Assembly (NCBI GenBank): GCA_038380795.1
Contig: CM076270.1
Span: forward strand, 20,476,001-20,540,000
Length of the DNA: 64,000 bases
Direction: 5' to 3'
From: Pyrocephalus nanus
Lineage: Eukaryota > Chordata > Aves > Passeriformes > Tyrannidae
Shown here: piece by piece, positions 1 to 13,130 of the stretch
How positions within the stretch are numbered: the first letter of the stretch is position 1
How the letters are laid out: every line of letters starts with the position of its first letter
The notes under the pieces: model-generated
The model's database searches: none
What the model saw: only the letters and a program-made list of their open reading frames with translations
Told to the model about the DNA's origin: nothing
Position numbers and translations under genes: made by a program

Positions 1-3000
1 TTCTGTTTCAGAGTTGTATTGTAAATATCAGGGGGCTTATACTTTTTCATTTCTTTCATTATTTGCAATTGATGGGGAATAGCAGGAATATTAGAAGGTC
101 ACTCAACACTCATGAAAACAGCCCATGTGCATGTTTAAATGTGCCTCCAAATGGTGAGGTACACAACTTGCATGTGCCTTTGCTCTCTGCAAGTGCTGAA
201 TATGAATACTTAAATGATGTTTCTCTCACCTTCCTTGTATTTATTGGTATGTGCAGGTGTGGATACGATCTATCTGTATACACTTCTCTACCCCCCCCCA
301 AAAAAAGAACATGAAAAGAGAATCAAGCAAACAAATCTGCTCATTATCTGCAGAGTTGCTAAAAGCACTTTCTGAGCTCATGTGGTTATAATATCACTGT
401 AGGAGACAATAGAATATCGTGGCATCTACCTATTTTACAGGGTTTTGTTTGGTGACATTTGGAATCTAAGAATTTGTTTTTTATGAAAGGATACACTTCT
501 TTTTTGAGCCCTGCAGTGCCCTGAAATAGGAGAATATCAACTATTGAATTCTCTCTGTGCCGAAAGTTTGATTTTGATTCCTAACAGAATCATTATTGTC
601 ACCAGGTACTAGTAGATGCTTCTTGAAGAATAAACCTTTACACTGAAGGAGAAGAAATAACAGAAATATTTTGCATCTCTTTTACATTAAAAAAGCTTAA
701 AAACTGTGGCATCGTTAAGGTAATATGTGAGTTTGGAGGTTAAATATTGAGGGAGTTCATTTTTTGCATATGGGTCAGACATGAGTCCAAAGAGTTTGGT
801 AAATATAATCACTCCACATGCTACAGAATTTCTTATAGCCCAACAATTTATTTCTCTTCTTGATTGCTTTGTAAATGGCAATACATATAAATTCTGTACA
901 CTTTAAATTTTATTTTTGCTCCAGTACTTTTACTGTTGACAAAAAAAAAAAAAAAAAAAAAAGTAAGAAATTGTGTCTAAGCCTGTTGCAGTCAACAGGA
1001 ACAAAATCAGATTTTCTTGGCCTAGGACCAGTCCCAAAGAAAAAGAAGAATAAACTCTTTTGTGTTGAGTTATCTTCAGTGACAATCCATTCCTTCCCCA
1101 TGGGATAAAAGTGCATAGCACAATTAACAAGATAAAATGGGTTCTTTAGAATTCAGCATGGACTCACATATGACTCCATAAGACTTTCTCAGCCATGTGG
1201 TAATACAGCCAAAAGCAACATAACCCTGGAAATCATCGAAAAGCCTGGCATTTTTGACAGATGTAGAGACAGTAAAGTGATCCCACCTCTGTCATACTTG
1301 CTCTGCCCACAGGCGGCCGCTACTCTTACCCCAGGATTTGAGTGAAATTGAGCATTTAATAAAACACTAATTAAAGTAAATACCATAAAAGCATTAACCT
1401 CCATAAGGTGTTTAAATTGAATTCCTGGCTACTTTGGCATCATTCCAGCTTTCAATAAGTTCCGATCTAGCTGTATCAGATCACCAATTCAAAGGCTCTG
1501 ATTTTAGTTTATGGAATATTCCCTTTAATAATGATTCCTTAGACATCCATTAAGTCTGGAACATTAATTTTATGGAAAAGTTCCAATACAACCCCATTAG
1601 ATTTTTTTTAAAGCTAAATTAGCAGCATAGGCTTTTAACAAATGTCATAAATAGCTATATTTAATGGAAAGATTACCCAAATTAAAACCAGACCAAAATA
1701 GAAAATACAGCTCCCTCTGTTTAAGCCTTGACCTTCAGAATCCACTTAAAAGTTCAAGCTAAACAAAGCCACAAGTGTTTCAAACTTCTTGTTGTTTAAT
1801 TGTCAGGTGGACTAGAAAAATAGAGGATGACTTATGAAACACCAGTGTGCTTTTTCTTTTCTGGTGGGTGAAATCCCTCATTGATACAGTACACTGACTG
1901 ATACAGTACTTTTGCAAATGCAGTTGTCTTATAAATATGTATAAATACCAAATCAAATACCATGAACATCTACATACTATCCCGATACTATTTTAAAATA
2001 TACATCTTCTTCCATGCTGGAGTTACCACTGTGGTGGACTTAATGAGGCAAAGGACACACATAAAAAAAAAAAAGCACACAGGGAACCAAGTTCCAGTCA
2101 CTTCACTGCTCCCATCTTCACTCATTATCCCATTTGAACTACCTGGCATTTTTCTGTGAAAGAGTCATCCAGAATAAAGGAATTCAAAACATCCCAAAGT
2201 GCTTTAGTCCTGTCAGGTTAAGCCACTGTGAAGTTTCCACCAGCTGATATCAAATGTTTACAGGATTGATATTACTGAATTGAATTCATCCAGACTGGAC
2301 TTCTCTATTGGATCTCAGTGAGACTGAAATTTTAAGCCAAAAATAGAATATGTTTATTTTATATGTAGGTGAGTCAGACTGTGAGAAATGGTAATTTTTT
2401 CTTATAATGTGAATACATGAAGAAATGTAAAATAACTCTAACCAGGTGATGTATTTTAATGTACAAAGCAGGTGGGGCAGAATTAACACTGAACTTTTGG
2501 CTTTAACTCTGCATTTACTAGCTTACAAGAACCAGCTTTTAGTGATGATATGTTCTCAGCTGTTGCATGTTCATTTTTCAGTCATAAGTTTCTATTAAGA
2601 TATAGAATTTATTCTTTTTGCATAATGGGATGTTTTCATATATGTCACATAACACTTTTTTTTCTTAAAAACCAACCAACCAAACAAAAAACCAGTTTTG
2701 TAACTCTACTCCCTGTCCCTTACCTGTTGTCAATGTTTTGATGTGGAGGGAGATGGGTACGAAGCCACTGCATCCACACAGCTTTGGAGATATTTGTAAT
2801 TCTTTGTGTTATGGGGAAAACCAGAGTCACTGTTGAGTGCAAAGCAAAAATAACAGTGATACTCACTGGATTAAAGTTCCTCTTCACACACATTACAGTA
2901 CATTGACTATTCCTGTGTTGAGTATCTTAACAGCTTTCTGTTAATTCAACTGTATTCGTGTTTCCCAATTCTGGCATTGGTACTACTCCTGAACAGAAAA

Positions 3001-4030
3001 ATTCTCCCTGGAAATATAACCTCCCTGGTTTGAAATACTGCTGTGACATAAAAAGTTGCTTTCTTTGAACTGTCTTCCTTGAAGTGATAGCCTCACCATG
3101 TAGGGAACTGTATTAATGTGAGCCACCGAGGTGATCCATTTAAATTTATAAGCCACATAGTCTGAAGACAGCAAGTCAAATCTGCTGAAAATTGAATAAG
3201 AAATTTGTTTTCTTACTGTCTAAACTCCATGACCATAGCTATACTTTGTGCCTTGAGTTACTGGATAATTAAGATACACAGGCTGAAGAATCCATTCCCT
3301 CAGGAACTTTCAGTGTTTGGCACTGTTTCTGCCTTTCCAAGGGACATGATTTATTTTTGCACACAATAGGTCATTTCCTCCACTCACATCACAGGCAGAA
3401 GACAATTTACACACCTATCATTCCTGAGATTAAAAAAGGATTGAGAGTGCTGTTTGTCTCTCATACAAATGCACACTGAGTAGAAGGTTCTTTACAGGAT
3501 TAGAGTCTTGAATGAGATAAAAAGGCCCAGGTTTTAGTAGGCAAAGTGAGTTAACAGTCAATAGTAAATATAATAATCTGAATTCCACAAGGAAGGTATG
3601 GTAAACATGGAGGAATTGTGTTATTTTATTAGTATAAAAATCTGTAAGGTGTAAATGTTAGTTTGTAAAAATAAATTCACTTAAAATAGTGACTAGAAAT
3701 GACCACTGTTCTAACTGGTCTACCATGTACAGTGGCTTAAGTAAGCCTTCCAAAAACTCATCAGAAAGATGGCAGTAGAGTCTATACCTTTAAACTACAC
3801 TAGAACAAAAAAGAGGTTTCTCACAGGCATTGGATTCAGTTTCTATCTAACCCTAGACTTCAGTGTTGTTTTGTTTGCACACACAAGTTTCCTTGTCAAT
3901 AATGAAACACTCAACCTACATGAGACAATAACTCTTTGATGTCAGAACATCATGTTTTATCTCAGTAATCCCAGCATTGCCTGAAATTTCTCTAACCTAA
4001 AGCTTTCAATTTTACTTCAGCAGGAGGCTT
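1..4030. other. Non-coding AT-rich stretch, no gene seen
   Basis: No exon-like or repeat-family signal is recognised here. Reading frames are short and end within 60-85 codons, as expected by chance. Low-complexity tracts are a C9/A-rich junction at 291-306, an A22 run at 941-962, an A12 run near 2063-2074 and an ACC/AAAC-rich patch near 2668-2692. The remainder looks like unique intronic or intergenic sequence. Confidence 0.6.
941..962 (+). repeat. Poly-A tract, 22 bases
   Basis: An uninterrupted run of 22 A residues preceded by TTGAC and followed by GTAAG. No recognisable retrocopy lies on either side, so it is called a simple mononucleotide repeat. Avian CR1 elements do not end in poly-A, so the run is not evidence for a CR1 copy. 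Confidence 0.9.
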
Positions 4031-4096
4031 GATCCAGATCTCAATGGAATTAATAGGAGTATTTCTGTTAACTTAACCAGGAGTAGAGCCAGGGCC
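4031..4096. repeat. Ancient repeat relic, CATTGACTTCAATGGG type
   Basis: The segment runs GATCCAGATCTCAATGGAAT ... then AGTATTTCTGTTAACTTAAC ... and ends GAGCCAGGGCC. It follows, with many substitutions, a pattern I know from amniote genomes in which a GATC-flanked unit carries the complementary phrases 'cattgaagtcaatggga' and 'cattgacttcaatggga' and ends 'ggatcaggccc'. I do not assign a named family. A weaker copy is at 15623-15688. Confidence 0.35.
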
Positions 4097-7000
4097 AAGG
4101 TCAGCAATATTAATTTGCTTTAGCTTCAGGCAGACTTCCTCCTTTTTTCAAGAGTAAATCTTCACTCTACCTTGTGTGAAATTCAATAACCATGTATAAG
4201 GCCTGGAAAGTTACAGTTTCTCCTAATGACCTGGGAGCACCTAATTTTGGTGTGCATGTCCTGTCCTCAAAGAGACTTCAGGGTCATCGTGGACAGCATT
4301 TATTTCTCTATAGATGGGATTGGGCAGTCCTTTGGGCTAGAACTTGAGAGACTATTTTGTTGACACTTTTTTCTTTGAAAGGTACTTCAACATTTTTTTG
4401 GCTTCTCCCTAAGATCTTCAGTAGGTAGTTTGCATTTTTTGTAATATAATTGCCTAGGCAAGCGAAACTGCAAACAGAAATGATGAAAATTTCTTCCTTC
4501 CAAAAATCTGTGTTAAGATTCTGTCTGCCCCTCTCTCTTTTTCCCTCCAGCCTTCCTTTGGATGCTGTCTGCCTTTTGGCAGACTCAGAGGTTCATAAAT
4601 CTCTGTACCTTCAGCACATCAGCACAAAAATGTTACCAAGATGATGACAGATCTTTCCCAGTTTCTCAGATTTCAAGGACCTGATTTGTTAATTTGTGAT
4701 TTCATTTTTTTTTCTTCTACTTCCCGTGTCTCTTTGGTCACTAATACAGAAAATTACCACAAGTTATTGATAGGAGTAGAACTCATAAGAATAAGATTAT
4801 GCCAGGACCAACCAATCTAAGATAAAAGTAATCAGTGTTTGAATGGGTATAAAAGCAGTAATTATTCTGTAAGTTTGGTAAATATAAGGAACATATTACA
4901 AACCCATGCCGTATTCCTAAGGTTAATCTTAATTCTCAAGGAAAAAATAGTAAAGCATCAGAAAGAGCATTTCTTTCTTTTTACTCACTGCAAGAATTTG
5001 TGTTAAAATATTGAAAAAATACACCTTAAGAGTCAAAATTCATATTTTATTAAATGTTTAAATGTGGTCATATATTTTTTTATAACTGAAGTGTAAAATA
5101 TCGTCACAATCTGTGTGAGCCTACAGTTATGTCATAGGTGTCTGTCTGGTTGAGTCAGTGAACTCTAAGTTCCTAAGTTATATGGTTCTAAAATTTTCTC
5201 CCTGCTTTTCACAGAATATTCTTAAGACCTACATTAAAAGTTATGACTGGAAAGATATTTAATGCCAATGTCTTTGGGTAAAGATAATGAGCTCTGAAGT
5301 AGTTATGAAAAAAAGCCAAGGAGCCACAAAGGGAAAAAAATACAAGATGGTCAAGAGAGAGAGAATATAGATATCAAACAAAATGTCAGGCAGTGTGCCT
5401 GGGCAAAATTTTCCATATGTATCAGGGTCAGACATCACAAGTTTTTTTGAAAATAAATCCTGTATATGAAGCAGGAAATATCTAAACAAGCAGCAAAAGA
5501 TACCTGCTCTCTCTTTCCTGTGGATATTGTGACTATTAATTGGAGCATTGGGGCAGTGACTGAGGCAGCCAATTAGGGGGTTACAGACACTGAGCTACAC
5601 TGGGATCAGCAAATGGGAGCTGCAGTTGGCAAATTCACTGCAGGCACCTGGGGGGACCCTGGCAAACTGTGGGAAGAAAAAGGCACCATGTGACCAGTTC
5701 TTGTCCTGGGCAAGAATGTAAAAATAGTAAACCAAAATTTTCATTTCATATGAACACCAAATCAGCTGCCTTATGCTCTCTGACCTTCTGGTATATTTAA
5801 TGTGTGGAATTACAAATTTATTTGAAATCCAGTTGCTCAAAGAAAATGCTACAGAGATGTCACAGAAGGTGAGAGGTTGATAAATATTCTGTGAATTGTC
5901 TGTCCTCATGTGTGGCATCTTTTATGATTAGTTCATGTTTCTGTTCAGCATTTTATTTTTTTTTTAAAGTAAGGATCTAAGCATTAATACAGACTTCATA
6001 CTGTCCCTGCCTTCAAGAATCCCATTCCTTGGAAAATGACAGGAAATGAAGCTTTCTTTATGCATAGCAATACTTCCCATCTCATCTCCAAATTTGTGGT
6101 ACCCTTCAGAACTTTCTCCGTTAAAGTACTTCCACAAAGAGTCACTTCAAAGGTTGGAATCAGTCCCTGAATTAGTGATGAGGAAGCTGGGGAACAAGGT
6201 AAATTGGGGTGCATGCTCTCAGCCAGCAGTAACTATTTGTAAGGGCTGGAAAGTATTGAAATTATTGTAAAAGTGGCTCATCTTCACATTTATAGCCTAG
6301 CAACTAGGTGACAGAGACCTGATTTGATTACAGTTTTCCTGAAGTAAGTATCATTCAGTAGGATTCAATGAGATTATGGAATTAAACAATATAGAAACTG
6401 CTCTCCTCTTTGGTCTCCTTCATTATCCCCTTGAATCCTCTGTGAGTTCCCTCTGAGGTTCTCCAGTTTTCTTTTCCTATTCCTGTCTTTTTCTAGCATA
6501 ATTTATTTCATGTAAATAATTTCCATTCTGATTCTCCACGCCTGAATGTTTGGGAAAGTCTCTGACAGTCTGAATCTTTATTTTGACTTCCTAAAATTTT
6601 AAATTTATCTCAGAACACTGTAATCTTTCTGATTCTTCTTTCCTGGAGGTCTCATCCCGAACACATGCATGAAAATAATATTTCAAGGCATCTGCCCATC
6701 TGTGATTAGGAATTTCACTCTTTCAGGTGCAAACTTTATATTGGCATATGTTGTTACCTGTTAGTGAGGTAAGAAGAGGTTTGTAGAGGCATCTTTCATA
6801 AGGCCAATAAGTAAACTGTCTTAATGTGATTAAAAATAATCTGAATTTAGGTATGTTGTAACTCAGAGTACCTCACACACACTCGGTGATGTTAGAAAGG
6901 AGTTTGGGGTTCTGGAAGATTCCCCCTGACTGTTGGTAGGGGGATGAGCAGCTCCTTGTGTTGCTGAAGAGCAGAATGCAGCTCTGGGGATCACTGTGCA

Positions 7001-9084
7001 AATGATCAGAGTGGGAAAATCTATCTGCACTAAATTACTGCTGGATCTGACTTCTTAAATATCAGTCATCAGTTTGTTGCCTGCTGGCAAAACTATCTTG
7101 ATAAATGCAATACTTGCACCTTGCAGTCTTCTACAGTCTTTGATATTATGTGAGCTGTATAATTTAAGTATAGAAGTCATAAGCAAATCTATCAGTCTTC
7201 TCTGGTTTATACAGAGACTAATCCATAAAGCAACAGCACAAATAGATCTGTAACTTGCAATACTTCTTTGGACATGGATACAACTCTTGCTTTTATTTTC
7301 CTAACGGTTATGAGTGTTCATTAACTCTTTCCAGTAATGAAGGAGTTAATGCAAGTTACAACTAAGCTGGTAGAAAATTGGCCCAGCTGTAAAAGATAAA
7401 AGATGAGCAACAGGTGAGGTAGATTTTCCTCAGAGAAGCAAGACTGGAAAGAGCAGAAGCACAGTGGTCTGGGTTCAGGAAAAAAAAAAAACAACATGAA
7501 TTTTCAGTGTCTGAAGGATAATTATGGGCTGGAGGTCAGCTGGATTCTTGAGAAGGATTGGGTGTCTTCTTCAAAGGTAAGGGTTTATGTTATCTGGCCT
7601 TTGGAAGACAGTTCTTCAGCCATTTTCTTGAATAGTTTGGTTTGTGGTTTGAGTGTTTGTTGTGTTTCAGGACAATGTGAAAAGATTGTCCTTTCAGACT
7701 TCTAATGTGGCTGTAGAGGCTCTGGAAAAACACCACTGAACATTTTGTACTTATTACCAGTGCAGAAATGATGTATTGCTGAGTTATCTGAGAGTGCCTT
7801 GATGTTCAAAATGTAAACTTGGTAATTCAAACTATTTATAGTATTAATAGTATGTGTTGTCTCCTGAGGGGAGAAGAGGTTCCTAAGAAATCCTTAAAAT
7901 CTGTAAAGGATTCCTAGAGGATCTGATGCAGACTAAGAGCTTTGAAGCTGGCTGTGCTTTAGAAGCAAAGAATTGTTGGGAGCTAGATAACAATTTCTGT
8001 TTCAGGAGGAAGATTATTCTTTTAGATGTAATTTTTAGAAGAAACTGTGAACTTGTCTCTTGATTTTGCTGCCTGTGGTGCTCAGACTTGGTTGTGATTT
8101 GGTCATGTGTAGCTTTTCTGGACCCGTTAACTTTAGGAACTCTTAGCTCTCTCTTTGGGAGCAGCAGGCTTTGCTTTTCCCTCCTTTGCTTTGCCAATAC
8201 CTGTTTTAAAAGTTAAATAATTTTTTATATAAAATGTTGAAATTAAAAAAAAAGTCAAAAATTTTCTAGCCGTTCGTTATTTTGGATTTTTTTTCTGTTT
8301 CTGCACATGTCTGTATCTTATGGTGTAACTTGCAGGACTGAAAAAGTCCTTATTAGAAACAGCCAAATGAATTATTAAATGCTTAATACATTTCTGAATC
8401 TGTTTTATGGCCATGTGATCATGATTTTCATCTTTGCATTCAAAATGGTCCAGTTGTGCACCTGACCTGAGGACTAGATTGGCTCAGTAGGGATCCCAAA
8501 GCTGGCTGAGTTGTTGGGAGGTGACTGCACCAGTGCAGTGTTACACCTTGACTGCTGAGCTATGTTATGTGGGGCTTATTCTAGGCTGGCTAGCTTGGGT
8601 ATACTTGCTGAGCAGTTTATACTTTCTTTTAGGTAGATTTCTAAGACCATCTACCAAGAGATCAGGAAAATAAGCCCCTTTAAAATGGAGAGGTGTTGTC
8701 ATTTATTAATATTCTCTTGACCAGGAATCCCAAGGATGGATCAGAGAACCTGTTGTTGAGAAATGTTGAATAACTCCATAACTAATCAAACCTAAAGCTT
8801 AAAATCTAAGTTTTGATCTGTTGTTAGCTTCTATAGCACGTGTGTTTTAAGTGTAAGTTTGAAACTGGGAAGACAGTGAATAGGTATGGTAATATTGTTT
8901 TCTGGCATAGCTGTTTATGAGACAGAAAACACTTGTTCACAAATTACTGAGAGAGTTTGTTGTAATAATTTTTTCTGCATGATATCATTCTTGTTCAGAA
9001 TATATTGACTAAGTTTTAGCTTTTCAATCAAGAAAACTAAAAGTCGAAGTGTCCTGGATTTCTGACTTTTAAGTAAATAATATA
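4097..9084. other. Non-coding stretch, no gene seen
   Basis: AT-rich unique sequence. A 104-codon frame on the minus strand (7883-8197) and a 107-codon frame (5595-5918) are unsupported by any recognisable domain, splice signal or composition change, and are taken as chance. There is an A12 run near 7480-7491. No transposon family could be placed. Confidence 0.55.
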
Positions 9085-9225
9085 TTTAGTCTGTGACTTT
9101 GGAGAAGTTGTTTGACCTACTTGTGCCGCATTCAACCCAACTGGAAAATTGGATAAAACCCAGGGCTTCAAAAACCCCCTAAAAGTTGTAGTGAAGCTTA
9201 CTTTAACTGCATTCTGTAAACAAGG
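9085..9225 (+). repeat. MIR-like SINE relic
   Basis: The order of short matches follows the 3' half of the MIR (CORE-SINE) consensus: TCTGTGACTTTGGAGAAGTT corresponds to 'gctgtgtgaccttgggcaagtt', TTTGACCTACTTGTGCC to the 'acttaacctctctgtgcc' part, then CTGGAAAATTGGATAA to 'tctgtaaaatggggataa', and a TTGTAGTGAAGCTTACTTTA stretch to 'gttgtgaggattaaatga'. The tRNA-like head is not clearly preserved. The copy is heavily diverged, as expected of a MIR in a bird. This call is by eye; a profile search would settle it. Confidence 0.6.
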
Positions 9226-10669
9226 TGTGCAGGTGACTGCTGCAGGTGATTAGTGTTCCAATCTGCTGATCTGCTCAGCAAATACAGCACTGAAGGTAAA
9301 ATAAATGCATGCAGAAAGTTTTTCTTTTTGCACTACTTCTACATAACACCCATGTGTCCCAGTATTATCCCTAAAATAAGTCCAGCCTCTTTGGAGCCAA
9401 CCCTTTATGCTTTTTCTCTCCCTCAAAACCTTCTTCATCTAACGGATAGCAAGAGAAAGACTTAGTGCACATATTATCACAGAGATGACATTTTCACACA
9501 TGTAGAGGCAACTTTCTTCTCCAGAAAAGTATCTTTGTAGAAAGTAGTGAAAGTGCCAGACACAAGTTCTTAAATGTTTCTTCAGCTAAGCAGTCATGCA
9601 CACCAGTAAACAAGAGCTGATTTGTTGACTGAGAATAGCACATTTATATGGGAGTTCAGCAATCACTCCTGCATTTTTCTTGTCTCCTTTTGATTACCAC
9701 AATTCTTTAGGAAGGCAATAGTGAGGCTCAGGAAGGAGGAGATTATTCTTTTTTCAGCTCTATTCCTTCTAGGGTTCCATCTGAAGCTTTATAATAGTGC
9801 TTTGGCTGGCTTGCATTATTAGAAAATTCTCAGAATACTGCGAGTCTGAGACCAAGGGAGCTGTGTGCTGTGTGTGGGAATCATGCAGCTCACTCAGTGG
9901 ACAACGGGAGGCAAGTATAAAGCAATGCCTTATCCAGGGAAGCGAGCTTGAGTTAAAAACCGTGAAATGGGATCCTTCCCTGGAGACAGCAGAAGGTAGA
10001 ACAGATATCTGTTTGCACCAAAGAGGAGGAATTAAAGCTGTCTAATTGAGTGAAGCAGGGCATTATGACTGCTTAATGTTCGGTTGGGATCTATCTGAAA
10101 CCTTTTCAGCTGCCGGGGGTGCACAGCTCAGTGAACTGCCTGCAGGACAGTCAGCATGGCAAGCGTTTGGTGATCCAGTCATGGCAGAGCAGGACCAATA
10201 ACAGCTTTGGACAAGCAATTTTGTTATTAGCTACAGTTGTAGAGATGCTGTAGAGGAACATATGCATATGGAGCACTGACATTTTCATTCACAGAAGCAA
10301 AGACAACAGAATGTGGGCAGACCCTCAGCTGTGTATTTTGTCACTACCCAATCAGTTTATACCAGCTAAACATCTGCCCCTGCATTAGTCAAAGCAAGGC
10401 TTAGATTTCCATATGCTTGCCCTACCACCTAAATGGCTCTATCTGTGCTTTTCGTGGCTGATGGACAGGATAGTTTTGTTTTTCACTCCCCCAGAATGTG
10501 TCATATGAATACACTGCCAGCTGTCACAGCCTTGAAGAGCTTTTCACTCCTAGACCTTGCTCTGTTTCAATAACTTAGTCTCCTTGCTCTTGCTGTGTAG
10601 GAGCCTGGTGGAAACAGCGTGTATATGGGAATCTTTTTACACACCTACACAATGAGAGAGTCATAGGCT
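9226..10669. other. Non-coding stretch, no gene seen
   Basis: Unique sequence of slightly higher GC than its surroundings. An 82-codon plus-strand frame at 9797-10045 has no recognised domain and lacks a convincing acceptor-donor pair, so it is not called a gene. Confidence 0.5.
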
Positions 10670-11150
10670 ATCGTTTTTCTAATATCCAACCTAAAACTCC
10701 CCTAGCACAGCTTCACACTGTTCCCTTGGGTCCTGTCCCTGGTCACTGGAGAGATCAGTGCCTGCCTCTCTGTTTCCCCCTGTGAGGAAGCTGCAGGACA
10801 TGATGAGGTCTCCCCTCAGCCTCCCATTCTCCAGGTTGAACAGACCAAGTGCTCTTGGCTGTTCATCATACAACTTCCCCTCCAGACCCTCCACCATCCT
10901 CATGGCCCTCCTTTGGACACTCTCTAAGAGCTTAATGTCTTTTTTATGTTGAGGCTCCCAAAACTGCCACAATATTCCAGGTGAGGCTGCCCCAATGCAG
11001 AGCAGAGTGGGACAATCCCCTCCCTGGCCCGGCTGGTGATGCTTTGTCTGCTGCCCCCAGGACAGGGCTGGCCCTCCTGGCTGCCAGGACACTGCTGACT
11101 CAGATTCAACTGCCCAGGACCCCCAGGGCCCTTTCCACAGCACTGTACTC
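10670..11150 (-). mobile_element. CR1 LINE fragment, C-terminal part of ORF2
   Basis: On the minus strand the translation follows the end of the CR1 reverse transcriptase in order: MNLSQQCPGSQEG, then ITSRAREGIVPLCSALGQP, HLEYCGSFGSLNIKK, KDIKLLESVQRRAMRM, LYDEQPRALGLFNLENGRLR and RGDLI. The parts before and after the HLEYC motif lie in different frames (10924-11109 and 10691-11212), so at least one frameshift separates them near 10940-10960. CR1 is the dominant LINE of birds; an intact ORF2 encodes an endonuclease and a reverse transcriptase, and copies are usually 5'-truncated. Here both ends are missing: the copy starts within ORF2 and stops just after a FRLDIR-like segment, with no CR1 3' UTR. 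It is locally GC-rich (clearly above its flanks). It is a dead fragment with no coding capacity of its own. Confidence 0.9.
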
Positions 11151-13057
11151 TTGTTCATATGAAGGTGAGGCCTCCATATGCACCCCGACATTTGTGGTGA
11201 GGAATCTTGCATGTTATTCCTATGTTAGCCCAACTGTGTGTAACAGTTTGGCTGTTCTCAGCAGAGGAAGTACAGATGGTGACTCCTGGCAGGCAGTGTT
11301 ATTGGAAGACATTATGCTGTATGTGTACAGGTTGTTAAGCTAACTGACAGTTTCTATGCAGCATAGACTGCTGAGATTTTCAAAATCAGAAAATTACCAT
11401 TTGCAAGTCAGAGGTCGGCTGGTTCTCTAGAAGACTTAAATATCTTAGTCCTGTAGCAATGGTGCCATATGTTCCTCACTGCTTGTTGCCTTGAAATCAT
11501 AGTAGTGAGACTCAAAAGCCAGTTGTCTGTTGTAATCAGACAGCAGTGAAATATGGATGCATTCCTGTGAGCCTGTTAGATATACAGGATGTAATGCAGC
11601 AGCAAACCAGCCCAAAGCTCTCCTAATCAATACTTGGAAAGTCAAAGGAGTTTTCTGACTGTGAATGATCTATTTTGGTACAAAAAGAGGGAATTCAATG
11701 TGCCTGTTCACAGTACATAATTGAAAGGGACCTCCACTGGGGATGAGATATTCCAAAGAGGTACTGCTGGTAACGGCGTTAAATCCATTTTTGTGATTAA
11801 AAAGAAGTAACCAGCACACTAGTGACACTTTCAATTGAAGAAACTGCAAACAGCCCTTTGGATAGAGCAAACTCACACAGAAGGACTGAGTAAAATTATG
11901 AACATGAGCACCAAAGAACAAAATGGGATTTGTAAGAAACAGGATGATGGTCTGCGTTTGAAAGAAGATTATCTTTTGCATGGATATTGCACTGGAAAAA
12001 GGAAGCTGACTACTAATACAGCCCAAAATGAGGGCTGCTAGTCAATAATTGTATGATATGAACCAGACATTTTGACAGCAGGAAATACCATCAGGAATGT
12101 GAGCAGCAATTCCTTCTATTTTGTCTTGTAGTACGTGAGAGCTTCCAGCTGAGTGTGCTGAATGTGGAAGAGCCCAGTGTCATACTGGCTCTCCCTTCTT
12201 TGAGAAGAACAGTTCTGGTGGTGAATACCACTCCTCATCTTTCCCAAATCCTGGGAAAGAGGAATGCTTGCCTCATGTCCTGCTTAGCCCAGAATAAACT
12301 GAAGAATCATGGGACCTAGGATTTAATAAACTGAAGACTATAGCTCATAATTAAGATTATAAAGATGCTAGAACAGATTAAAATAATCTTTTCAAAACTG
12401 TTACTGACAGTGTAGATATGAGAGAACATGAATTTTATACAACTATTTGGAAGGTATAAAGTTTAAATGACCCCAAAGGGACAGAAATTGAAGATTAAAG
12501 GAAATATGAGATGGATACCAGAAGAAGATTAATATGTAAGACCTTTTAAGGGCATGGAACAGCTCCTTGATAGACAGAATGGAAGAAACCTATTCTGAAG
12601 AATTTTAAAATGAAATAAAATTGGCACAAAGCCCAACTCTATAAACACAGACGTGTAGATGGATTAAAAATCTGTAATCATGATGATGTTTAACTTCTAT
12701 GGTGTACATAGAGAACTCTGCCATCCTTATTTTGAAGTTAGTCCTTTAAATTAATCTAATAATATTTACCTTCATGATAAAGATAAGAAACCACCATCTC
12801 ATAAAGAAATCAAGTTCTTATGAGATGCAATATTGTGAACGTTTACTTTTCCACTGATCTAATACTGCACATGGAAAGGTAGAATTCAAGGCACACATTC
12901 TTCCATCCAGATATCATTATATAGCCTGGGAAAAGAATGAAAAGATGCTTCTCTCCTGCAGTGACTGAGGATGTATCCAATCAGCGAATTCATAAATCGG
13001 TGGCTCTTTGATAACAGGTTTCTGTCAAGGAAACCAGGTGTGGAGAAAGTTGGTTGA
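11151..13057. other. Non-coding stretch, no gene seen
   Basis: AT-rich sequence without recognisable exons. Overlapping chance frames on opposite strands near 11670-12041 (118 and 68 codons) show no known domain. The 12380-12620 part is purine-rich and may be an unplaceable old repeat, but I could not match it. Confidence 0.5.
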
Positions 13058-13130
13058 TTGGGCAATAGCTCAGTGGTCAGATTATTGGCTCTGTAAGCAG
13101 ATGTTGCTACTTGAAACAAGAATTACTTCT
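13058..13130 (+). repeat. Possible tRNA-derived or MIR-like SINE relic
   Basis: GGCAATAGCTCAGTGGTCAG contains TAGCTCAGTGG, which fits the internal A box of tRNA-derived promoters. GGCTCTGTAAGCAGATGTTG, which follows, resembles the 'ggctctggagccagactgcc' part of the MIR head. The B-box position (TACTTGAAAC) is poorly conserved. It could be the head of a decayed MIR, another tRNA-derived SINE, or coincidence. Confidence 0.3.

Noticed and set aside
941..962. Poly-A run as a possible retrocopy tail
   Set aside because: No cDNA-like sequence precedes it and no target-site duplication is seen. CR1, the active LINE of birds, does not add poly-A.
5205..5240. TTTTCACAGAATATTCTTAA, resembling the reverse complement of a CR1 terminus
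   Set aside because: The CR1 body expected next to it is absent, so the match is limited to a common short phrase.
11670..12026. 118-codon minus-strand reading frame
   Set aside because: Hydrophobic low-complexity content in AT-rich DNA with an overlapping frame on the other strand; nothing recognisable.
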